64,000 bases of DNA from Pseudomonas sp. Irchel 3E20 (GCF_900187645.1 NZ_FYEE01000006.1:248001-312000), one strand, 5' to 3'. Positions 9,228 to 18,883 are shown, counted from the first letter of the stretch. Translations and numbers: made by a program. Notes: generated by a model from the letters alone, not told the origin.

Positions 9228-12077
9228 ATGCCCCGCACCCATGAAATCCGCCCAGATCTGGACGAGGGAATCGACCGTAAGGTTCTGAGCCAACTGCGCG
9301 CGCGCTTTCTCACGCTCAATTCAGGTCGCCTGGCCCGCGCCATGGAAGGGCTGACGCCGCGCCAGCAATTGGTACTCAACCTGCTGCCGCTGTTTTTCCA
9401 CGTCAACCACCCGCTGCTACCCGGTTACGTGTCCGGCAGCACGCCGGCGGGCCTGTCCAATTTCGAGCCCGACTCGCAAGCCCTGGCCGAAGCCCAACGC
9501 CTGACGCGCTCCTTTTCCTATAAACCGCGCCACGGCAACCCGCCGCGGCCCATCCATGGCCTGTTCCTGATGGGCAGCCTGGGCACCCTCGCCCAGGCCG
9601 ACCAGAGCGACATGGACGTGTGGGTCTGCCACGCCCCGGACTTGAGCGAAAGCGAACTGAACGAGTTGCGCAAAAAATGCCAGCTCCTGGAAGCCTGGGC
9701 CGCCAGCCAGGGCGCCGAGGCGCATTTCTTCCTGATCGAGCCCAACCGCTTCGTGCGCGGCGAGCGGGATGCGCCCCTGAGTTCCGACGACTGCGGCACC
9801 ACTCAGCATTACCTGCTGCTCGACGAGTTCTACCGCACCGCGATCTGGCTCGCTGGGCGCACGCCACTGTGGTGGCTGGTCCCGGTGTACGAAGAAGCGC
9901 GCTACGACCAGTACGGCCACACGCTGCTGTCCAAGCGTTTTATCCGCGCCGACGAGACCCTGGACCTGGGGCATTTGGCGCGAATCCCGCCGGGCGAGTT
10001 CGTCGGCGCCGGGCTCTGGCAACTCTATAAAGGCATCGAGTCGCCCTACAAGTCGGTGCTCAAGCTGCTGCTGATCGAGGTTTACGCCAGCGAACACCCT
10101 AAGGTCGAATGCCTGAGCCTACGCTTCAAGCAGGCCGTGTTCGCCAATCGCCTGGACCTCGATGAACTGGACCCCTACATCGTCGTCTACCGGCGCATCG
10201 AGGAATACCTCACCGCCCGCGGCGAACCGCAGCGCCTGGAGCTGGTGCGCCGCAGCCTGTACCTGAAGGTCAACCGTAAGCTCAGCGCCAGCCCCGGCCA
10301 GCGCGCCAGCAGTTGGCAACGCGACCTGCTCGAGCGCCTGGCCGCGGAATGGGGCTGGGATTCGCGGCAACTGGCAATGCTCGACAGCCGCAGCCAATGG
10401 AAGGTGCGCCAGGTCAGTAGCGAGCGCCGGGCGCTGGTCAACGAGCTCAACTACAGCTATCGCTTCCTGACCCAGTTCGCCCGCACCGAGCAGACCGTCA
10501 GCCAGGTCAACAAACGCGAACTGAACATCCTCGGGCGCAGGCTCTACGCGGCGTTCGAGCGCAAGGCCGACAAGATCGAGTTCATCAACCCCGGCATCGC
10601 CCCGGACCTGGCCGAAGACACCCTCACGCTGGTGCAAGCAGCCCCTCGCAAAGACATGGGGCAACTCCACTGGAGCTTGTTCAACGGCAGCCTCAGCGCC
10701 CACGAATGGGAACATTTTGCCCCGATCAAGCGCAGCCGCGGCTTGCTGGAACTGCTGACCTGGTGCCACCGCAACGGCGTGATCGACAGCAGCACCCGCC
10801 TCGCCCTGCACCCCGGCAGCAGCGACTTGAGCGAGTTCGAGCTGTTCAACCTGCTCGGCAGCCTCCAGCAAACCATTGCCTTGCCACTGATCGGCGTCAG
10901 CGAAGAGGCCTTGCTGCACGCCAGCAAGCCCAGCGAAGTGCTGATCCTGGTAAACGTCGGCATCGACCCGCTCAAGCAACACCGCGACCTGAACATCCTG
11001 ATGACCACCGAGCGCACCGACTCGCTGAGCTACGCCGGGGTGCGGGAAAACCTGGTGCTGACCCTCGACCAAGTCACCCTCAACAGCTGGAACGAAGTGC
11101 TGGTCAACCGCTACGACGGCGCCCACGCGCTGCTCGACTGCCTGGGCGACTACCTCAACAACCTGCCCCAAGGCTCGCCGCAACCGCGCCTGCGGGTGCG
11201 CTGCTTCTGCCACAACCGCGCCCAGTTCATTGCCCGGCGTGTAGAAGAGTTGTTCGACACCGCGCAAAACCTGCTGCTCAGCCAGCTCAACCACCGCTAT
11301 TTGATCCAGGTTCAGCAGCACTACCACGTGCTGGAGCTGATCCCCGGCCAGGTCAGCCACGTCGCCCTGCCCAGCCTGGCAGCGCTGCTCGATTACCTGG
11401 GGGAAGAACAACCGCGCTACAGCCCGCTGCACCTGGACCCGATGGCCCTGCAAGAGCACGACCTGGCGCTGATCCTGCCCATGGGCCTGCCCGATTGCAT
11501 CCAGGTGTTCTACCGCATCGACGAGGCCCGGGCCGAGTTGTATGTGCTCGACGAACACAACGCCCTGTGGCAACAGCAACTGCCCTATCACGACGAACAG
11601 AGCCTGCTGGTGCCGCTGCAACGCTTCCTGAATTCCGTGGTGTTTCGCCGCGAGGCGTTGCTGCCGCTGGACGCCCCCCCGCCCCTGGCGGACCTGGACC
11701 TGCACTACTACCAGCTCCTGCCCTCGGGCAACGGCCGGGCACGGCGCGTCGAAGCACGACCAGCGCCGCAAACACCGATCAACACGGCGTTTTATGACGT
11801 GCAGGCGATCATCGGCAAGGGTGCGCCCGGGCAGGTGCAGGTCACCTTGTTTTGCGATCAACAGGAGTTTGGCGAGTTGGAGTACGGCGACCAGCTGTTC
11901 AGCGTGGTCGCCCGGCAGATCATCGGGCAGCGCCGGGAGGTGGAGCGCTACCGCTGCTATATCACTGACCTGGACCTCTCGGGCCTGCTCGGTGACGGGC
12001 CAAGCCCGAGCAATCTGTATCTGCGCTACAAGGCCGACCTGGAACGCGCACTCAACGATGCGCTGGACCAGGCCTGA
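9228..12077 (+). CDS. cyaA: Class I adenylate cyclase
   Basis: CyaA makes cyclic AMP from ATP for Vfr/Crp-type regulators. At 949 residues it is full length for class I enzymes. The N-terminal catalytic half contains LFLMGSLGTLAQADQSDMDVWVC, with the Gly-Ser and Asp-x-Asp residues of the nucleotidyltransferase fold, plus DDCGTTQHYLLLDEFYRTAIWLAGRTPLWWL and KSVLKLLLIEVY typical of the family. The C-terminal half is the regulatory domain. It stands alone, convergent with rnk 6 bp away, and a weak TAGACT -10 lies upstream near 9180. Confidence 0.96.
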   Translation: MPRTHEIRPDLDEGIDRKVLSQLRARFLTLNSGRLARAMEGLTPRQQLVLNLLPLFFHVNHPLLPGYVSGSTPAGLSNFEPDSQALAEAQRLTRSFSYKPRHGNPPRPIHGLFLMGSLGTLAQADQSDMDVWVCHAPDLSESELNELRKKCQLLEAWAASQGAEAHFFLIEPNRFVRGERDAPLSSDDCGTTQHYLLLDEFYRTAIWLAGRTPLWWLVPVYEEARYDQYGHTLLSKRFIRADETLDLGHLARIPPGEFVGAGLWQLYKGIESPYKSVLKLLLIEVYASEHPKVECLSLRFKQAVFANRLDLDELDPYIVVYRRIEEYLTARGEPQRLELVRRSLYLKVNRKLSASPGQRASSWQRDLLERLAAEWGWDSRQLAMLDSRSQWKVRQVSSERRALVNELNYSYRFLTQFARTEQTVSQVNKRELNILGRRLYAAFERKADKIEFINPGIAPDLAEDTLTLVQAAPRKDMGQLHWSLFNGSLSAHEWEHFAPIKRSRGLLELLTWCHRNGVIDSSTRLALHPGSSDLSEFELFNLLGSLQQTIALPLIGVSEEALLHASKPSEVLILVNVGIDPLKQHRDLNILMTTERTDSLSYAGVRENLVLTLDQVTLNSWNEVLVNRYDGAHALLDCLGDYLNNLPQGSPQPRLRVRCFCHNRAQFIARRVEELFDTAQNLLLSQLNHRYLIQVQQHYHVLELIPGQVSHVALPSLAALLDYLGEEQPRYSPLHLDPMALQEHDLALILPMGLPDCIQVFYRIDEARAELYVLDEHNALWQQQLPYHDEQSLLVPLQRFLNSVVFRREALLPLDAPPPLADLDLHYYQLLPSGNGRARRVEARPAPQTPINTAFYDVQAIIGKGAPGQVQVTLFCDQQEFGELEYGDQLFSVVARQIIGQRREVERYRCYITDLDLSGLLGDGPSPSNLYLRYKADLERALNDALDQA

Positions 12078-12083
12078 GGCATA

Positions 12084-12497
12084 TCAGAGCTCGAAATCGC
12101 CAGCGGCTTCAGGCTGGTACTCAACTTCGATCAATTCCAGCTTCAGGGTCTTGCCACCCGGTGCCGGCCAGTCTATGTGCTGGCCTGCCTGCAAGCCCAG
12201 CAGCGCGCTGCCGACCGGGGCCAGGATGGAAATCTTGCCTTCGTCGGCGTTGGCGTCCTTTGGATACACCAGGGTCAAGTGATAGTCCTTACCGCTGCCT
12301 TGCTCACGGCAGTGCACACGCGAGTTCATGGTGACGACGCCGGCCGGCACTTCCTCGTGACCAACCACGGTGTCGGCGCGGTCGAGTTCATCCTGCAACG
12401 CCGCGACGCCTGGAGTCGATTCGTCCAGGCTGTCAATCAGGCGCTCCAGACGTTGCACGTCGAGGCGGGTGAGAATGATGGAAGGTGCGGTGGTCAT
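12084..12497 (-). CDS. rnk: Nucleoside diphosphate kinase regulator Rnk
   Basis: The 137-residue protein has the short N-terminal coiled coil (LDVQRLERLIDSLD, VAALQDELDRADTV) and the FKBP-like GreA/GreB C-terminal domain (VVTMNSRVHCREQGSGKDYHLTLVYP, ISILAPVGSALLGLQAGQHIDWP) of Rnk. Rnk binds RNA polymerase near the secondary channel without cleavage-factor activity. In P. aeruginosa it influences nucleoside diphosphate kinase levels and alginate. It is monocistronic and convergent with cyaA. Confidence 0.93.
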   Translation of the reverse strand: MTTAPSIILTRLDVQRLERLIDSLDESTPGVAALQDELDRADTVVGHEEVPAGVVTMNSRVHCREQGSGKDYHLTLVYPKDANADEGKISILAPVGSALLGLQAGQHIDWPAPGGKTLKLELIEVEYQPEAAGDFEL

Positions 12498-12534
12498 GAT
12501 TCAGGCAGACTCCTTTTTTCTGCACAACAAAAGC

Positions 12535-12563
12535 AAAACCCCGCCAGGAATAGGCGGGGTTTT
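12535..12563 (-). terminator. Rho-independent terminator after the cyaY-DUF1289 unit
   Basis: AAAACCCCGCC and GGCGGGGTTTT are perfectly complementary across a 7-base loop, with T/A runs on both sides. It lies 70 bp after the DUF1289 stop on the reverse strand and before rnk. Confidence 0.8.
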
Positions 12564-12632
12564 CACTGACCTCGGTGGGTTGAGGCGTACCCGGACACTA
12601 CCACAGCTCAATAAATAAACAAGCCGTGGGCG

Positions 12633-12863
12633 TCAGCCGCACGGACCGGCGGCGCTGCGGCGGGTTGCCGCCTGGCCGCAGATCGCCCGGCGCCGCGCGT
12701 CGTCCGCCGAGCGCCATTCGCGGATGTCTTCGACATGGCGAAAGCAGCCGATGCAGACTTTCTGCTCATCCAGACGGCAAGTGCTGATACAAGGCGACGG
12801 CACCGCCGGGCTGACGTTGCTGAACAACGGCTTGGCGGGGCGGGCGGGGGCAGGCTGGGTCAC
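12633..12863 (-). CDS. DUF1289 family cysteine-rich protein
   Basis: The 76-residue product contains the DUF1289 core SPCISTCRLDEQKVCIGCFRHVEDIREW, with four cysteines that could bind metal. The function is unknown; members are often called Fe-S proteins by prediction only. The start proposed is GTG at 12863 (VTQPAPARPAKPLF), 5 bp after the cyaY stop and preceded by GAAGGG. The frame extends upstream into cyaY without family similarity. It likely forms an operon with frataxin, compatible with a role in iron handling, which is an inference from position. Confidence 0.82.
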   Translation of the reverse strand: MTQPAPARPAKPLFSNVSPAVPSPCISTCRLDEQKVCIGCFRHVEDIREWRSADDARRRAICGQAATRRSAAGPCG

Positions 12864-12867
12864 GGTT

Positions 12868-13200
12868 TCACAGCCCTTCGAAATCGAGCTTGGCCCCGGC
12901 CTGCGCAAACACGATGCGCTCGAGCATTTCGCCCAATTGCTCTTCGCTCTTGTCGCACATCCAGCGCTCGCTCTCTTCGTCGTAATCGAAGTGGAAACCA
13001 CCGCAAACCGCCGCGAGCCAGAGCTGGCGCAAGGGTTCCTGGCGGCTGAAGATCAACTGGCTGCCGCCCTCGAACTTGACGGTCAGCACACCGGCCGAAC
13101 TTTCCAGATCTACATCCAGGCCACTCTCGTCGAAAATATCTTCCAGCGTCTGCTGGGTCGCATCGACCAGATCGTGGAAACGGGCTTCGGTCAAACTCAT
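12868..13200 (-). CDS. cyaY: Frataxin-like iron-binding protein CyaY
   Basis: CyaY is the bacterial frataxin, which binds iron and modulates IscS-driven Fe-S cluster assembly. The 110-residue protein has the acidic first helix FHDLVDATQQTLEDIFDESGLDVDLE, the beta-sheet core GVLTVKFEGGSQLIFSRQEPLRQLWLAAVCGGFHF and a Trp near ERWMCDKS. Length matches the family. GAGG precedes the ATG at 13200. It is transcribed opposite to lptM across a 239-bp divergent region. Confidence 0.95.
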   Translation of the reverse strand: MSLTEARFHDLVDATQQTLEDIFDESGLDVDLESSAGVLTVKFEGGSQLIFSRQEPLRQLWLAAVCGGFHFDYDEESERWMCDKSEEQLGEMLERIVFAQAGAKLDFEGL

Positions 13201-13439
13201 TGCGGCAACCTCAAAAAGTGTCTACTCACGCTCAAGCGCCGCAAGATACGGGCGCGCCCCGGCGATTGCAAAGGATACCGACCAGGCGCCCGGCAAGCGT
13301 ATGAATTATCCACAGGCTGCGTGCGATCAATTTCCAGAACCTCGGCAAAGGCCCGCCAGACGGGTGCCCCACTGCATAGGCAAGGCGCCGGGTGGCCGGT
13401 ATACTCCGGCGCAATTAACGCATTTTCAAGGATTTCGCC

Positions 13440-13598
13440 ATGAAGCGCCTGATCTCTTCCCTTGCTGCGCTTGTCGCGGTTGCCTGCCTTGTTTCTGCCT
13501 GCGGCCAGAAAGGCCCGCTGTATCTGCCCGATGACAGCAAGACCCCTGAAGAACAGGCCAAGTCGCAATCGCAGTCACACAAGCACGACACCTACTAA
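13440..13598 (+). CDS. lptM: LPS translocon maturation lipoprotein LptM (LppL/YifL)
   Basis: This short gene encodes 52 residues: signal peptide MKRLISSLAALVAVACLVSA, then lipobox cysteine 21 and the conserved CGQKGPLYLPDD motif of the YifL/LppL family. In E. coli the homologue, now LptM, stabilises the LptDE LPS export complex at the outer membrane. AAGGA lies 8 bases upstream, and a TATACT -10-like hexamer is near 13399-13404. It heads the lysA-dapF operon, the usual Pseudomonas layout, with 9 bp to lysA. Confidence 0.93.
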   Translation: MKRLISSLAALVAVACLVSACGQKGPLYLPDDSKTPEEQAKSQSQSHKHDTY

Positions 13599-13607
13599 GG
13601 GAACGCC

Positions 13608-14855
13608 ATGGACGCTTTTAACTACCGCGACGGGCAACTGTTCGCGGAAGGCGTAGCCCTGTCCGCCATCGCCGACCGCTTTGGCACGCCGACCTACGTG
13701 TACTCCCGAGCCCACATCGAGGCCCAATACCTGGCCTACGCCAACGCCCTGAGCGGCATGCCGCACTTGGTGTGCTTCGCGGTCAAGGCCAACTCCAACC
13801 TGGGCGTGCTCAATGTCCTGGCGCGCCTGGGCGCCGGTTTCGACATCGTCTCGCGCGGTGAGCTGGAGCGTGTTCTCGCCGCGGGTGGCCAGCCCGACAA
13901 GATCGTGTTTTCCGGCGTCGGCAAGACCCGCGAAGACATGCGCCGCGCCCTGGAAGTGGGCGTGCACTGCTTCAACGTCGAATCCACCGATGAGCTCGAA
14001 CGCCTGCAAGTGGTCGCTGCCGAGCTGGGTGTTCGCGCGCCGATCTCCCTGCGGGTCAACCCGGACGTCGACGCCGGCACCCACCCGTACATTTCCACCG
14101 GTCTCAAAGAGAACAAATTCGGCATCGCCATTGCCGACGCCGAAGACGTCTACGTACGTGCCGCGCAATTGCCCAACCTGGACGTGGTCGGGGTCGATTG
14201 CCACATCGGTTCGCAACTGACCACCCTGGCACCGTTCATCGACGCCCTCGACCGCCTGCTGGGCCTGGTCGATCGCCTCGGCGACTGCGGCATCTACCTG
14301 CGCCACATCGACCTGGGTGGCGGCCTCGGCGTGCGCTATCGCGACGAAGAGCCGCCGCTGGCCGAGTCCTACATCAAAGCCGTGCGCGAACGCCTCGATG
14401 GCCGCGACCTGGCCCTGGTGTTCGAGCCCGGCCGCTTCATCGTGGCCAATGCCGGCGTGCTGCTGACGCGGGTCGAGTACCTCAAGCACACCGAGCACAA
14501 AGACTTCGCCATCGTCGATGCAGCCATGAACGACCTGATCCGCCCGGCCCTGTACCAGGCCTGGATGGACGTCACCGCCGTGCAACCTCGCGCCACGGCC
14601 GCCCGCGCCTACGACATCGTCGGGCCGATCTGCGAGACCGGCGACTTCTTGGCCAAGGAACGTGAACTAGCCCTGGAAGAAGGCGACCTGTTGGCCGTGC
14701 ATTCGGCCGGTGCCTATGGCTTCGTCATGAGCTCGAACTACAACACACGCGGCCGTTGCGCCGAGGTGCTGGTCGATGGTGACACTGCGTTTGAAGTGCG
14801 TCGCCGCGAGACGGTAGCCGAGTTGTTCGCCGGCGAAAGCCTGCTACCGGAGTAA
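13608..14855 (+). CDS. lysA: Diaminopimelate decarboxylase
   Basis: LysA is the PLP enzyme that decarboxylates meso-diaminopimelate to lysine. The 415-residue protein has the PLP lysine at about residue 60 in [13 protein letters not shown], the phosphate-binding [12 protein letters not shown], and [17 protein letters not shown] with the active-site cysteine. It lies 9 bp after lptM and 4 bp before dapF, so synthesis and use of diaminopimelate are encoded together. Confidence 0.97.
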   Translation: MDAFNYRDGQLFAEGVALSAIADRFGTPTYVYSRAHIEAQYLAYANALSGMPHLVCFAVKANSNLGVLNVLARLGAGFDIVSRGELERVLAAGGQPDKIVFSGVGKTREDMRRALEVGVHCFNVESTDELERLQVVAAELGVRAPISLRVNPDVDAGTHPYISTGLKENKFGIAIADAEDVYVRAAQLPNLDVVGVDCHIGSQLTTLAPFIDALDRLLGLVDRLGDCGIYLRHIDLGGGLGVRYRDEEPPLAESYIKAVRERLDGRDLALVFEPGRFIVANAGVLLTRVEYLKHTEHKDFAIVDAAMNDLIRPALYQAWMDVTAVQPRATAARAYDIVGPICETGDFLAKERELALEEGDLLAVHSAGAYGFVMSSNYNTRGRCAEVLVDGDTAFEVRRRETVAELFAGESLLPE

Positions 14856-14859
14856 AACC

Positions 14860-15690
14860 ATGCTGCTGCGTTTTACCAAGATGCACGGCCTGGGCAACGA
14901 CTTCATGGTCCTCGACCTGGTCAGCCAGCACGCGCACATCCTGCCCAAGCACGCCAAGCAATGGGGCGACCGCCACACCGGCGTGGGCTTCGATCAACTG
15001 CTACTGGTCGAAGCACCGAGCAACCCCGAGGTGGATTTCCGCTACCGGATCTTCAACTCCGACGGCTCGGAAGTGGAGCAGTGCGGCAACGGCGCGCGCT
15101 GCTTCGCCCGTTTCGTGCTGGACAAGCGCCTGACCACCAAGCGCCAGATCCGCGTCGAAACCAAAAGCGGCATCATCGAGCTCGACATCCGCAGCGACGG
15201 CCAGATCAGCGTTGATATGGGCCCGCCGCGCCTGGTGCCGGCCGACATCCCGTTCCAGGCCCCGGAGCAGGCCCTGAGCTACCCGCTGGAAGTAGACGGC
15301 CAAACGCTGGACATCGCCGCCGTGTCCATGGGCAACCCCCATGCGGTACTGCGGGTCAATGACATTAACAACGCGCCGGTGCATGAACTGGGGCCGAAGA
15401 TCGAACATCACCCGCGCTTCCCGGCGCGGGCCAATGTCGGCTTCCTCCAGGTTATCGACCGCCAACGCGCGCAACTGCGCGTATGGGAACGCGGCGCCGG
15501 GGAAACCCAAGCCTGCGGCACCGGCGCCTGCGCGGCTGCGGTAGCTGCCATCAGCCAGGGGTGGATGGATTCGCCGCTGTTGATCGACTTGCCCGGCGGG
15601 CGCCTGTCCATTGCCTGGGCGGGCCCCGGCGAGCCGGTGCTGATGACTGGCCCGGCGGTACGGGTATACGAAGGACAAGTGCGTCTTTGA
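14860..15690 (+). CDS. dapF: Diaminopimelate epimerase
   Basis: DapF interconverts LL- and meso-diaminopimelate for lysine and peptidoglycan. The 276-residue protein begins with [15 protein letters not shown] and carries the two catalytic cysteines, Cys75 in [13 protein letters not shown] and Cys219 in [15 protein letters not shown], at the expected spacing. It is in the same operon as lysA, 4 bp apart. Confidence 0.97.
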   Translation: MLLRFTKMHGLGNDFMVLDLVSQHAHILPKHAKQWGDRHTGVGFDQLLLVEAPSNPEVDFRYRIFNSDGSEVEQCGNGARCFARFVLDKRLTTKRQIRVETKSGIIELDIRSDGQISVDMGPPRLVPADIPFQAPEQALSYPLEVDGQTLDIAAVSMGNPHAVLRVNDINNAPVHELGPKIEHHPRFPARANVGFLQVIDRQRAQLRVWERGAGETQACGTGACAAAVAAISQGWMDSPLLIDLPGGRLSIAWAGPGEPVLMTGPAVRVYEGQVRL

Positions 15691-15703
15691 ACGAGCCAAA
15701 CCC

Positions 15704-16429
15704 ATGACCGACCGACCTCAGGTTCCAGCCCCGCAGCCCGGCCCAACGCCGGGCGACAGCCTCGAAACGGCAGCGATTGCCGCGTATCTGGAAGCCCACC
15801 CGGATTTCTTCGTCGAACACGAAGACCTGCTGGCCACCTTGCGCCTGCCCCACCAACGCGGCGACACCGTGTCTCTGGTGGAACGGCAGATGAAGATCCT
15901 GCGCGAACGCAACATCGAGATGCGCCATCGCCTCTCGCAGTTGATGGACGTGGCCCGGGACAATGATCGGCTGTTCGAGAAAACCCGGCGCCTGATCCTC
16001 GCGCTGATGGACGCTGCCAGCCTGGAAGAGGTGGTCATCAGCGTCGAAGACAGCCTGCGCCAGGATTTCCAGGTGCCCTTCGTCAGCCTGATCCTGTTCA
16101 GCGACAACTCCTTGCCGGTGGGCCGCTGGGTGCCAACCGCCGACGCCCAGGCAGCCATCGGCGGCCTGTTGGCCGAAGGCAAGACCGTCAGCGGCAGCCT
16201 GCGCGAGCATGAGCTGGACTTCCTGTTCGGCGAAGAGCAGCGCAAGCAGATCGGCTCCACCGCCGTGGTCGCCCTCAGCCACTTGGGCCTGCACGGCGTG
16301 CTGGCCATCGCCAGCCGCGATCCGCAGCACTATAAAAGCTCAGTGGGCACGTTGTTCCTCAGCTACATCGCCGAAGTCCTGGGCCGCATCGTGCCCCGTC
16401 TGAACAACGCCTTGCGCTCGGTACGCTAA
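15704..16429 (+). CDS. DUF484 family protein (GAF-like), precedes xerC
   Basis: The 241-residue protein belongs to DUF484, almost always encoded between dapF and xerC. Features are the N-terminal helix [31 protein letters not shown], a coiled coil ([22 protein letters not shown]), and a GAF-like domain ([23 protein letters not shown] onward, ending [10 protein letters not shown]). No ligand-binding residues can be assigned. It is 14 bp after dapF and 2 bp before xerC. Function is unknown; conserved linkage to XerC suggests a link with dimer resolution or division, which is inference. Confidence 0.9.
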   Translation: MTDRPQVPAPQPGPTPGDSLETAAIAAYLEAHPDFFVEHEDLLATLRLPHQRGDTVSLVERQMKILRERNIEMRHRLSQLMDVARDNDRLFEKTRRLILALMDAASLEEVVISVEDSLRQDFQVPFVSLILFSDNSLPVGRWVPTADAQAAIGGLLAEGKTVSGSLREHELDFLFGEEQRKQIGSTAVVALSHLGLHGVLAIASRDPQHYKSSVGTLFLSYIAEVLGRIVPRLNNALRSVR

Positions 16430-16431
16430 AC

Positions 16432-17331
16432 ATGGAACGACAACTGGACGCCTACTGCGCGCACCTGCGCAGTGAGCGCCAGGTGTCACCCCACACGCTT
16501 GAGGCCTACCGGCGCGATCTCGATAAAGTCCTGGCCCACTGCCAAAAGCAAGGCATCGGCAGTTGGGCGGCACTGGACATCCAGCGCCTGCGGGGCGTGA
16601 TCGCCCGCCTGCATGCCCAGGGCCAGTCTTCGCGCAGCCTGGCGCGCCTGCTGTCAGCGGTGCGCGGGCTCTATCGCTACCTCAACCGCGAAGGCCTGTG
16701 TGACCACGACCCCGCCACGGGCCTGACGCCACCCAAGGGCGAACGACGCCTGCCCAAGACACTCGACACCGACCGCACCCTGCAACTGCTGGAAGGGGCG
16801 GTGGAGGATGACTTCCTGGCCCATCGCGACCAGGCCATCCTGGAGCTGTTCTACAGCTCGGGCCTGCGCCTGAGTGAACTGACCGGGCTCAACCTGGCCC
16901 AGCTCGACCTCGCCGATGGCCTGGTGCAAGTGCTCGGCAAGGGCAGTAAAACCCGCGTGCTGCCGGTAGGGCGCAAGGCCCGGGAAGCCTTGCAACTGTG
17001 GCTGGCGCTGCGGGCCCTGAGCAACCCGGTGGACGATGCCGTGTTCGTCAGCCAGAAGGGCCGGCGCCTGGGACCACGAGCCATTCAGTTGCGGGTCAAG
17101 GCCGCGGGCGAGCGGGAGCTGGGGCAGAACCTGCACCCGCACATGCTGCGCCACTCCTTCGCCAGCCACTTGCTGGAGTCGTCCCAAGACCTGCGTGCGG
17201 TGCAGGAGCTGCTCGGCCACTCGGACATCAAGACCACGCAGATCTACACCCACCTGGACTTCCAACACCTGTCAGCGGTCTATGACAGCGCCCACCCCCG
17301 AGCCAAACGCAACAAGAGTGAAGAGCCATGA
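16432..17331 (+). CDS. xerC: Tyrosine recombinase XerC
   Basis: XerC with XerD resolves chromosome dimers at dif. The 299-residue protein has an N-terminal SAM-like domain and a catalytic domain with the full set of residues: Arg146 in [12 protein letters not shown], Lys in [36 protein letters not shown] with nucleophile Tyr near 272. The absence of integrase-type neighbours or attachment sites, and the dapF-DUF484 context, identify it as the housekeeping enzyme. It overlaps the following HAD gene by 4 bp. Confidence 0.96.
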   Translation: MERQLDAYCAHLRSERQVSPHTLEAYRRDLDKVLAHCQKQGIGSWAALDIQRLRGVIARLHAQGQSSRSLARLLSAVRGLYRYLNREGLCDHDPATGLTPPKGERRLPKTLDTDRTLQLLEGAVEDDFLAHRDQAILELFYSSGLRLSELTGLNLAQLDLADGLVQVLGKGSKTRVLPVGRKAREALQLWLALRALSNPVDDAVFVSQKGRRLGPRAIQLRVKAAGERELGQNLHPHMLRHSFASHLLESSQDLRAVQELLGHSDIKTTQIYTHLDFQHLSAVYDSAHPRAKRNKSEEP

Positions 17332-18032
17332 CCATTCAACTCATCACGTTCGACCTGGACGACACCCTCTGGGAAACCGCACCCGTGATCGTCAACGCCG
17401 AGGCGGCACTGCGTCAGTGGCTGAGCGAGCATGCGCCGCACTTGGGCGGCGTGCCGGTGGAGCATCTGTGGGCAATTCGCGAGCGCGTGCTGAACGCCGA
17501 GCCCGGGCTCAAGCACCGCATCAGCGCACTGCGCCGCAAGGTGCTGTTCCACGCGTTGCATGAGGTGGGCTACGCCGAAGCTCAGGCGGCGCAACTGGCC
17601 GAGGCGGCGTTCGAGGTGTTCCTCCACGCGCGCCATCAGTTGCAGGTGTTCCCCGAGGTGCAACCGACCCTGGAGCGGCTGGCCAACCACTTCGCCCTGG
17701 GTGTGGTCACTAACGGCAACGCCGACGTGCGACGCCTGGGCCTGGCGGACTACTTCAAGTTCGCCCTGTGCGCCGAGGACATCGGCATCGCCAAGCCCGA
17801 CGTGCGCTTGTTTCACGAAGCCCTGGAGCGTGGCGAAACCCGCGCCGAACACGCCGTGCACATCGGCGATCACCCGGGTGACGACATCGCCGGGGCGCAG
17901 CAGGCTGGGTTGCGGGCCATTTGGTACAACCCGGCGGGCAAAGCCTGGGAGGCCGAGCAACTGCCCGATGCCCAAGTGCGTAGCCTGACCGAATTGCCGG
18001 CCCTGCTGGCTCGCTGGAACGCCGTGCGCTAA
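17328..18032 (+). CDS. HAD-superfamily hydrolase (YigB-like)
   Basis: The 234-residue protein has HAD motif I ([12 protein letters not shown], nucleophile Asp in the first ten residues), motif II around GVVTNGNAD, motif III lysine in [10 protein letters not shown], and motif [20 protein letters not shown] helical cap lies between motifs I and II. The position after xerC matches E. coli yigB, an FMN/sugar-phosphate phosphatase; the substrate here cannot be fixed. Its ATG overlaps the xerC stop by 4 bp. Confidence 0.93.
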   Translation: MTIQLITFDLDDTLWETAPVIVNAEAALRQWLSEHAPHLGGVPVEHLWAIRERVLNAEPGLKHRISALRRKVLFHALHEVGYAEAQAAQLAEAAFEVFLHARHQLQVFPEVQPTLERLANHFALGVVTNGNADVRRLGLADYFKFALCAEDIGIAKPDVRLFHEALERGETRAEHAVHIGDHPGDDIAGAQQAGLRAIWYNPAGKAWEAEQLPDAQVRSLTELPALLARWNAVR

Positions 18033-18059
18033 AACCGCCCGCCCCGACGAGCGCCCATG

Positions 18060-18088
18060 AAAAAGCCCGCAGCGACGGCGGGCTTTTT
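18060..18088. terminator. Bidirectional terminator between the xerC operon and sutA
   Basis: AAAAAGCCCGC (18060-18070) pairs with GCGGGCTTTTT (18078-18088). It has a GC stem, A run before and T run after, so it can act on both strands for the convergent HAD gene and sutA. Confidence 0.88.
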
Positions 18089-18109
18089 CAGCAAGTACGC
18101 AGCAAACGC

Positions 18110-18433
18110 TTAGATAGGTCGGCTGCCGTACTTGTTATCAGGCTTCTTGGGTGGGTCTGCCACCACATTGGCTTCGACTTCCTGCACCTTGCCGCCTTTG
18201 GCAAGGAACTCCTCCATGGCGCGTGCCAGAGCATCACGCTCTTTGTTCTTGGCTTCGACGCTGGGCAGCTCATCGACGGAAACGGCCGCCTTGGACTTGC
18301 CTTTTGCGGTCGGGACCGGAGCATCACCGCCATCGTCCTCGGCAACGTCTTCAGCCGCCGCTTCGAGGCCTTCTTCGGCCTCGTCTTCGTCACCTACTTC
18401 GAGGTCGTCGTTTTCCAGATCATCGTCGCTCAT
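18110..18433 (-). CDS. sutA: Transcriptional regulator SutA (RNA polymerase-binding)
   Basis: The 107-residue protein has a very acidic, probably disordered N-terminus (SDDDLENDDLEVGDEDEAEE), a predicted helix LPSVEAKNKERDALARAMEEFLAKGG, and the conserved tail VVADPPKKPDNKYGSRPI. This matches SutA of P. aeruginosa, a small factor that binds RNA polymerase and raises ribosomal RNA and housekeeping transcription in slow-growing cells. GAGGT precedes the ATG by 5 bases. A probable promoter of its own is annotated at 18466-18493. The identification is from memory of the family's C-terminal motif. Confidence 0.85.
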   Translation of the reverse strand: MSDDDLENDDLEVGDEDEAEEGLEAAAEDVAEDDGGDAPVPTAKGKSKAAVSVDELPSVEAKNKERDALARAMEEFLAKGGKVQEVEANVVADPPKKPDNKYGSRPI

Positions 18434-18465
18434 GTTCTACCTCATGACTTGCGAAAAGCAGATTA

Positions 18466-18493
18466 GTTATAGCCCAGCCTGGCCATCTGTCGA
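18466..18493 (-). promoter_or_regulatory. Probable sigma-70 promoter of sutA
   Basis: On the reverse strand TCGACA (-35, 18493-18488) and TATAAC (-10, 18471-18466) are separated by 16 bases, each one mismatch from consensus. Transcription would begin near 18459, giving a leader of about 25 bases with the GAGGT ribosome site. Confidence 0.55.
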
Positions 18494-18502
18494 AGGCGGC
18501 CG

Positions 18503-18702
18503 GAAAAAAATCAAGACCCACTGGTAGCCAGGGGTTGCACCTCGTCACCGTGCTTCACGACGAAGGCTTTGCACGCACCACCGTGGCGATGCCGCTCAAG
18601 AGAAACACCGTACCAGCCGCCCAGCGCCTGTCGGTCAACCTGCTCTGGCACCACGACCGACCGCCTAGACGTTACCGCTCGCCACCGTTACACACAGGTT
18701 CG
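18503..18702 (-). ncRNA. Candidate small RNA between amtB and sutA
   Basis: A reverse-strand unit has its own promoter (18709-18736) and ends at a terminator-like hairpin. CCCCTGG-CTA-CCAG-T-GGG, extendable by CAA/TTG with bulges, lies near 18514-18537 and is followed by seven T (18510-18504). The implied transcript is about 200 nt. No ORF with a ribosome site is seen inside, and sutA has its own promoter downstream. An alternative is a long sutA leader with an attenuator. No known RNA family is recognised. Confidence 0.5.
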
Positions 18703-18708
18703 GCGCGC

Positions 18709-18736
18709 ATTCTAGCGCGCCCACGAAAAAAACAAA
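18709..18736 (-). promoter_or_regulatory. Probable promoter of the candidate small RNA
   Basis: Reverse strand: TTTGTT (-35, 18736-18731), 16-base spacer, TAGAAT (-10, 18714-18709). The -10 sits between two GCGCGC blocks (18703-18708 and 18715-18720), giving a GC-rich start region as in strongly growth-controlled promoters. The predicted start is near 18702. Confidence 0.5.
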
Positions 18737-18833
18737 GCGCCTAATCTTCCTGCAAAGCTGTAAGCCTTCGGCCGTCTGAAAGCATGCGGTCTGAAGGATA
18801 TTCGGCCCACCTGGCAATCGACAAACCCCAGAC

Positions 18834-18865
18834 AAAAAAATGCCCGGGCAAGCCGGGCATTTTTT
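18834..18865 (-). terminator. Terminator of glnK-amtB
   Basis: AAAAAAATGCCCGG and CCGGGCATTTTTT flank a 5-base loop. It is a near-perfect stem with long A and T runs, 20 bp after the amtB stop. Confidence 0.92.
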
Positions 18866-18883
18866 ACGCCTTACACAGGCTGC

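Noticed and set aside
10119..11861. 580-codon reverse ORF antisense to cyaA
   Set aside because: Composition is that of a shadow frame, with no family similarity or ribosome site; cyaA is clearly coding.
16432..17331. Tyrosine recombinase as sign of an integrated element
   Set aside because: It lies in the conserved dapF-DUF484-xerC operon and no attachment repeats or phage genes are near, so it is housekeeping XerC.
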